Part shown: in pieces, positions 57,651-64,000 of the stretch | Layout of the letters: every line of letters starts with the position of its first letter | Numbering within the stretch: position 1 is the first letter of the stretch | From: Sipunculus nudus | Lineage: Eukaryota > Annelida > Sipuncula > Golfingiida > Sipunculidae | Assembly (NCBI GenBank): GCA_026874595.1 | Contig: CM049320.1 | Span: 41,166,714 to 41,230,713, forward strand | Length of the DNA stretch: 64,000 nucleotides | Direction: 5' to 3' | Program-made: the position numbers and the translations under genes | Notes under the pieces: generated by a model | What the model was told of the DNA's origin: nothing | The model's input: only the letters and a program-made list of their open reading frames with translations | The model's database searches: none

Positions 57651-60150
57651 CTGACATTAACAGTTAACAGTTAACGGGCTCTTACAGCTCCTACATGACA
57701 GTGGTCCACCAGCTGTTACATGAAGTTGCTCAAGTATTAAATGCATGGTGTTGCCCACAATTTGTTACATTTACAATTTGTATTTTTCATTGGTAAAAAG
57801 AGGTAATTTTGTAAGAAAAGATGAGATAAGATATATTCATTATGCCCATTAAATATACAGGAATGTATGTGCTGGTGACAAGCCATTATCTGATTTAAAG
57901 GTACATAAATTGTACAATGGACACGGTCGGCGGTACTGATTTTCACGTCAACTGGTCTAAACAAAGTTATTCAGAGATATAAAATGGGCTTGTTTCACCT
58001 ATTACTATATATAAATGTAACAAAATATTCCATTTCAACAGTAATATTTGTATTATTTGATGAATTCCCTCGTCCAAGAAGCCACATTGCCAGTGGAAAC
58101 TACGCGGTTGTATGCGTTGTCACAAAGAGTACAAGACATGGTAGCGCTCCGGGAGGCTGTTCCGTCCTGTGCGTACACTCCCTTTATTATCTTGAATATT
58201 AAATTGAGCAGTTGTATGCAGTGTACGATAAAAGGAACAGCCACATTTTTTCCACACCCAAGCTGCATTGCACGAACTCCTGACCTCTCGACAGTTGTGA
58301 GTTGATGGTAACAGAGTGCCAAGTGACTTCTGGCAAATCAGTGATCGCAAATCCACTTCAGTTTCCCGCGAAAATCCACATGGTAACTTCGGATATTTCT
58401 AGTCAATTCAGTTAACTGGCAATATTTTTAAATGCGCCTCGGGCAAAAGGAAGTGACCTGGTGACATGAATGATGTGTCAAATAGATTAAGTGACGATCA
58501 TGACCACAGGCAATCTGTGCGAAATTTATTAGATATTCTGATCTTTCCTTGAAAATTCCAGATAGTACAAACTTTATGCTCAGAAAATGATTAAGAATAG
58601 TATGATTATTGTACTAAATCAAATATAAATCCAAGGAACTCTTTTTGGGGGATTCCATGAATTTAGGGAGTTTGTTTTTCTGATCAAAATAAATACCTAC
58701 AAACAGCGACTAGCAGATCAGATCACATATTTTCACTGGAACCTCCAGGTACACACTGAATTTTTACAATCAAAAGACAACCTTTGGACACTTTTAAAAT
58801 TGTTAAGTCCTAGGATGGTTTGGAAGTAAACACATCAATATTTTCTCAATACCGGTGATACAATCATTACAATAAAATGCCATGTTTTTACTAATTTGCA
58901 AACATCAAATACAATTTATTGCATTGCATAAATAGTTATAATAACCCATATAAACATGCATTTAAAGGTATTTATACTTTTTTTCTATCTGACTCACCTT
59001 GCAACAATCTATATGATAGCCATCATTAATATTTCCATTATAGCATCATCCAAATTAGGACCGCTTTTACGATACGACAAGGGAAAATAAATTCCTGTTT
59101 CCTATCCCCCATCCACGTCTCCATTCCAAATTTTAAGGTAAAATTAATCAGACATTTTCTGACCACTCGGGACTGTGGCAAGTTACCTGAATGCAGCTTT
59201 GTCTTCTTTGCATAAATTTGCGGTGAGCGAAGATGAAGATCAGGCCACAACACTTAAGGACCTGTCAGACTTTGATACAGAATGTCTTAATACTTGGCGG
59301 AATATCTATTTCAGATACATGTGTGTACGTGTAATTACAAATTAAAGGTGTTTTGTGTGTAAATTGATAGCATATAGAGACCATGTAGCATTGAACTCGT
59401 GAAATGAAACGGGATGTAAAAAAAAAAAGAAAAAAAAAAACTTTTACCTACCTACCGACCCAAGATTTTTCTGCTATGTTACCAGAAACAAAGTTTTTTT
59501 TTGGCCTTGCACGTATATTTTTTTTTTCAAAATTGACACTGAAGTTCTTGGACTTGTTCAAAACCTGGTGATCTTGACCTTGGTCTTCAAGGTCAAATCT
59601 GAAGAAACAAGGGATTTTTGTGAACCTCATAACTTTTGAAGTACTTCATATTTTTTTAATCAGCTTTGATACACATATGGTTTCAACCAAGTTATAGGAT
59701 AAGGTAAAAAAATGATGACTTTGACCCTGGAAACTTTGAGCCTGTAAAGTGTCAGTATATGCTTCAAGAGAAGGGAGTATATTTCAAAGAGGATATCCCT
59801 CATCTTGGAATACTACCACATCTCCAATGCCTGAAATTCCAGTTTGATATAAAGTTGAACATTTATATATACACAGTACAGCAAGTCTGATATGACATAA
59901 TATTATGAAGACTAATAGGAGATAAACATGTCTAAAGGTAAGAATGCCTTAGTGGTGATAAGGGATCTGTATCTGAGAGCACATCTCATGTATCCCTATT
60001 TGTAGGTGTGATTTTATATAGATGGGGTATGTCATGAGAGAGGTGTCAGTATACACTAGACTGTCTCCCAAACATGCATTTATCTGACGCCTTATTGGTT
60101 TCTTGCAATGTTCCCTAAAGTAAAGATTCAAGCTTAGATTGAGAGAGTAA
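57651..60150. other. No recognised gene; CpG-containing patch at 57.9-58.4 kb
   Basis: Around 57920-58400 the CpG density is higher than in the surroundings, and open frames exist on both strands (58048-58305 plus, 58053-58322 minus). No splice sites or family resemblance settle a gene. From about 59560 to 59790 there is text like the tandem cores of Helentron-like elements (TCTTGACCTTGG, GTGTCAGTATATGCT). Confidence 0.3.
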
Positions 60151-60527
60151 GGGTGCTTTTCCATGTGCACGGCAGAAACTGCCGCGCGTCAAACGCATGC
60201 TTTTGCCACGCAGCCAGTCCTTTTCCATGTGAGCGTTTTATGCATTTGCCGTGTGGCATTCGCATGCCTTCCTGACACAGCTGAATGGACTCAAACATAC
60301 GAGATCGGGAAAACCCCACATGTGACGTCATTAAGGCAGAATTCCCTGCGTTTGCCGCGCAGCAAACGCAGAAATCTAGCTCTGCTGGATTCCAAAACTG
60401 ACGCGTGTTTTTGCCGCGCGGCAATCGCAAACATGGAAATAGCACATGACTTTTTAACTGGTTGGATTTTCGCCGCGCGGCAGCCGCAAGGCAAATGCTT
60501 GCAAAACACATACATGGAAAAGCACCC
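60151..60527. mobile_element. CpG-rich palindromic MITE (GGGTGCTTTTCCATGT ends)
   Basis: The left end GGGTGCTTTTCCATGTG and right end ACATGGAAAAGCACCC are inverted repeats. The interior repeats GCCGCGCGGCAA(A/T)CGC-type palindromes at about 60180, 60353, 60411 and 60472, each next to TTTTGCC or GCAAACG. No certain target duplication was found (TAA left, ATA right). The 122- to 177-codon open frames on both strands follow from the high GC of this element and are not genes. Confidence 0.72.
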
Positions 60528-62284
60528 ATAGTCCAAGCAGGAGCTACACTCCTCACAGTGGTTATAATTGCACTGTAGTCTTTCCAGACATCCTGTCCTG
60601 TGATGTACTGCAGCTTTCTGTGGCAAGGTTCTCTGGACTCAAACACCAATATGGGCACAGAGCACAAATTTTATCAGAAAATGTGGTATTGCATTAGGCA
60701 CCCAGCACAAATTTTAAACATGCACACATCCGCTCTCGTTGGTTTGATAACGCCTTGACACAATTAAGCTCCCATTTGTATGTTTAAATACCAGAATAGA
60801 TGTAATCAAATCAATGAGAGCTGGTTTTACATGTTTAAACTTTGGAGCTGAATGCTCTGGTGTTTTAGCCCAGAGAACTTTTCCATACAAAGCAGCAGTT
60901 ACGCGAAAAGGATGTCTGTGAAAACTGCTGTGTATAACTGCTGAATGAGGAGTGTGAACAGGATTCTGATCTGGGGTCGATATCGAAAACACCAGAATAC
61001 AGTTAGATTACATATAGAACAGGATATGGGGCACAGCAGAAGAACTTAAGAAGTTCAGGCTTATCACTTTAATGACTATACTCTGGTTATTTTCTGATGA
61101 TTAATGCACTAGCTATACAAACCAAAAAACCATGAACTGAGATGTCTGGTGATTTGACATTGGGATTTAACCTTCAGGTTTAACCTTTAGTATTTCTGTG
61201 TCTAGAACTACAAAACTAGGCTTGTGTCAGACAGGTCTGCCTGTAAATAGATGTGGGGGTTGTCCAGCCTTGAACCATTGGTGTTGACTGCAGAGACCAG
61301 ACTGACATAAGTCAGGCCAGTAACACACAACTCCCTCAAGATGGGCTTTTTCTTCTGTCATGTCTTTGTTTGGTTGATGTCGTGATAAGGCAACATTGTC
61401 TTCCAACTAAATAGGCAACCTTGACATTTAAAAATTGCTCAGTGAAAAGGCCCTTTGGACTTGTTTAGAAATGCCAGTGTCCCTTGATAAGCAGTCTGCA
61501 GAAAAAGGGTTCTCTTTATGGCATGTATAATTAAACTGACACTCTGGCCTCCTCCAGATGTTTTAACTTCTGTGACTGAAAGATCATGAATTATACATAA
61601 AAGACCCAGGCAAGTGAATACTAACATGACTGTAAAAAATCCTGAACAACTGTCAAACAAAAGTCGCCTTTCTTAATGACAAGTTATTAGTATAATGCAT
61701 ATTAACATAAGAACTTTAATGATCATTCTAATCCAAGAATATATCCTTTTACATTGGGTTCTTTTAATCAGTGTTAATTAAATATATAGCAAATCATGCA
61801 GTAAGTCATAAATCAGGATAGAATTATAAGACATGTACAGGAGGGATAAGGTCTTGTGAGACCAGGAATATATTATTCACAATCGTAATCATAACTATTG
61901 GAGATATAAACTCACAACCCTCTAAATATTTAATGTTTTGAATTATGTGTTTTACCTGCAGAATATCTATTTTATAATTTTTACTTGTTTATTTTTACAT
62001 GTAGAGTCAAATACGTTCTGTGGTATTTTTATGTATTTATTTATATATGTTAATGTAATGAATTGCAAGTCAACAACAAATTCCTGGAACTGAAGGCTAA
62101 TAACTGTTATCTTATCTTATATCTTCTACATGATGGGCATATTATGGACTATTTGTGGTGCTCTTGTTCAGCACTTTTTTTCCTGTGCTTAATTAAGTTA
62201 ATGGTATCTTTTTCTAAATTGTGGTTTTATCAAGTGTCCAGAAACCTTGTTTTGTTTATTGATCATGACACGTTTCATCAGTTC
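60528..62284. other. No recognised feature
   Basis: Non-coding sequence. The minus-strand open frame at 60714-60992 has no recognisable product. Confidence 0.35.
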
Positions 62285-62940
62285 CTAAAGACTGGCTGCG
62301 CCACCTGTATTTTTTTAATATTTTTTATGCATTTTTTTCCTTCATGTTTAGACTGCCAAATTATATGGACAGGTATCAGTTTCTCAACTGTGATTTCATC
62401 TGGTTTCCTAAAAGCTGGTGTATTTATTATGTCAGAATTTTAGGATAATTGTGATCCTTAAACTTTTAAAAGTATTACTTTATTTTTACATTCAATTGAA
62501 AAGCCTGTTGGTTCAGCTAAATTCTTGGAGAAATTCCAAAATTGGTGACCTTGACCTTGAATTTCAAGTTCAAATCAGAGGAAATTTAGGATATTAGTGA
62601 ACCCTATATGTTTTGAAGTACTAACCAAACTTGTAATATGCACTCCATCCTTCAGGAAATCTTTACCTGATAATAGGGAAGATATACCTGTAGATTTTGA
62701 ATTCCCAATGTCAGTTGTGGAAATCACGGGGTCCACTTCTTTAGAAAGATTTTTTTAATGCATTTAATGCCAAATGTTTCATCCCAAACCTTTCATCTTT
62801 CATATTTGTCTCATCCACCAGTAGAAGAAGAAGCCTATAAATTTTTAGGTCACAAGGTCAAGGTAACAGGACCCACCATAAATTGAAAAAGCTCATAAAA
62901 ATATCCTTGTAGACAAATTCAGCAGAGGGTTGAGACCAAT
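62285..62940 (+). repeat. Helentron-like core fragment
   Basis: It contains GGCTGCGCCACCTG (one base off the palindrome of the element at 39151), GTGACCTTGACCTTGAA, 'catttcatcccaaacctttcatc' and 'aggtcacaaggtcaaggtaacagg'. These match core units of the element at 18693. Ends were not found. The 126-codon frame at 62063-62443 overlaps its start and is not supported. Confidence 0.45.
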
Positions 62941-63367
62941 GGATCCCTAGTTTAGGAGGGGTCTAGATATTTTGGTCATTTACCAGGAACAGAGAAGCAA
63001 GATATTATGATCAGGTCAACTTCTCAAACCTTTAGGTTATCATCCATTCAGACCATTGGACTTCATTTATGAACTGACAGTGCTGTTTTGTACAGCCCAG
63101 CTGGTTCCACACAGCTTCAGGTTTGAGTCAGTGAGGCTGTACTAAGTACTAAGTACTCAGTACTAAGTTATGACTCCTGTATATTGATACAGACATGTAA
63201 TACATAGTGCACTGTCTGACTCTCAGGTTCACTGTCTACAAGTACCCATCACCTTTACCTGTTCTTTATTTCTTACAGAGATTGATTTGCACTGTCTGCA
63301 CAATCTCTCTGTTTTAGACTTTGCACTATTTTAATGTGTGAACTCAGTTTTCAATGTGCCAAATGTA

Positions 63368-63736
63368 CTGTTGTTGGCTTCATTTTCACAAGGTTCTAAT
63401 TGAGTGTTTTGTGAGGGTTTAATTTTCTGCAAAGGCTTAACAATTTGAAAAGAAAAGCAGGGACAATGACAAAGAGGAAGTTTTAATTGGTTCATTATTG
63501 GCATATAATGTAAAAGATCTCATATTATCATAGTTTCAGTCTTTGATCATAGATAACATTAAATGACTGTCAGTATTAATAAAAGTACCTTGTGACACTA
63601 CAGTCATAGATAATGTATTCGTGTACAGTATAAATGAATGGTCACTTGTAAATTCATGAAGATATTATTTTCATGATAATATCTCTTTCGCAAATATCAA
63701 AATTTTAAAACCTCTCTTACAAAAAGCCAACCACTG
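63368..63736. mobile_element. TA-flanked MITE, copy 2 (related to 11336-11765)
   Basis: The left end CTGTTGTTGGCTTCATTTTC and right end AAAAAGCCAACCACTG are inverted repeats with TA outside both (63366-63367, 63737-63738). The TTCGCGA motifs of copy 1 have mostly decayed to TTCACAA or TTTTGTGA, as expected from CpG loss. Confidence 0.72.
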
Positions 63737-63938
63737 TAATTAGTTTTGAATTGTCCTTACCTCTGTTAGTGAATAAATATAATAGGTTTATACCAGCAAG
63801 AATCATGAAACTGCAAATAAACCTGCATAGTCATAGTACCCATACCCATGCTGGTGAAAAGGTATTAGGCCAAAATAAAAATAAGGTGTGGTTCTCAGGC
63901 ACTTTTTTTTCAGAAACAATGCGGGCAGGCTTTTTTTT

Positions 63939-64000
63939 AGCTCAGCTGACTATAAGTCATCTGAGCTATAGTCGTGGTCCATTGTCCGTTGTCCGTCCAT
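63939..64000 (+). mobile_element. Helentron-like element, 5' end (AGCTCAGCTGA family), cut by window end
   Basis: After a run of eight Ts it opens AGCTCAGCTGACTATAAGTC followed by ATCTGAGCTATAG, a hairpin with AGCTCAG/CTGAGCT arms, then a GTCCGTTGTCCGTCC tract. This is the intact form of the 5' end seen at 12189 and 44713. The rest lies outside. Confidence 0.65.

Noticed and set aside
58048-58322. Candidate exon in a CpG-containing patch, open on both strands
   Set aside because: An acceptor-like AG exists near 58041, but no good donor, no family resemblance and both strands open. Left as an unassigned region.
60134-60667. Longest open frame in the window (177 codons, minus strand)
   Set aside because: It lies mostly within the CpG-rich palindromic MITE at 60151-60527, has an overlapping open frame on the other strand, and resembles no known protein.
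62063-62443. 126-codon plus-strand open frame
   Set aside because: It is AT-driven, Leu/Phe/Ile-rich and overlaps a Helentron-like core fragment.

Overview
The window looks like a piece of a large, AT-rich, intron- and transposon-dense invertebrate nuclear genome. It is most likely a bivalve mollusc. That guess rests on non-autonomous Helentron-like elements with internal tandem repeats, many hAT-, mariner- and TTAA-type MITEs, tRNA-derived SINEs, and long poly-G/poly-C runs. No prokaryotic, organellar or viral gene organisation is visible. The species call is inference, because no search could be run.

Coding content is confined to the first 4 kb. Three plus-strand exons (823-1042, 1872-1994, 3647-3800) have canonical splice sites and join in frame (phases 0>1, 1>1, 1>2) into about 165 residues of a WD40-like beta-propeller protein. 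The gene enters from the left edge, and its reading frame is still open at the donor at 3800/3801. I could not find the next exon, so the remaining 60 kb is either a very long intron or intergenic DNA after short unrecognised exons. The only other protein traces are a decayed LINE reverse-transcriptase tail (44467-44595) and a doubtful minus-strand VWC-like cysteine motif near 38.2-38.3 kb.

The rest is a mosaic of repeats. From 4 to 14 kb there are a hAT MITE with a perfect 8-bp target duplication (6056-6788), TA-flanked MITEs, SINEs and a pyrimidine tract. From 15.8 to 28.6 kb there are three unrelated minisatellites with periods of about 34, 18 and 43 bp. The 18-bp array is split by a 2.3-kb Helentron-like element whose empty site can be read from the array itself. 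From 29 to 46 kb there are three more Helentron-like elements (31441-32713, 39151-40975, 44713-45532), the SINE/GACTCGGACTTG region and several MITEs. From 46 to 64 kb there are TTAA- and hAT-type MITEs, a CpG-rich palindromic MITE (60151-60527), and the 5' end of another Helentron-like element running off the right edge.

The most interesting pattern is in the Helentron-like elements. Different families share one architecture: insertion between two Ts, a 5' hairpin, an inverted copy of the 5' end near the 3' end, a 3' hairpin, and in several cases a TCTAG(T) terminus. Their tandem cores carry repeated nuclear-receptor-like motifs (perfect AGGTCA direct and inverted repeats) and a recurring 12-14 bp perfect palindrome (AGGTGGCGCCACCT).
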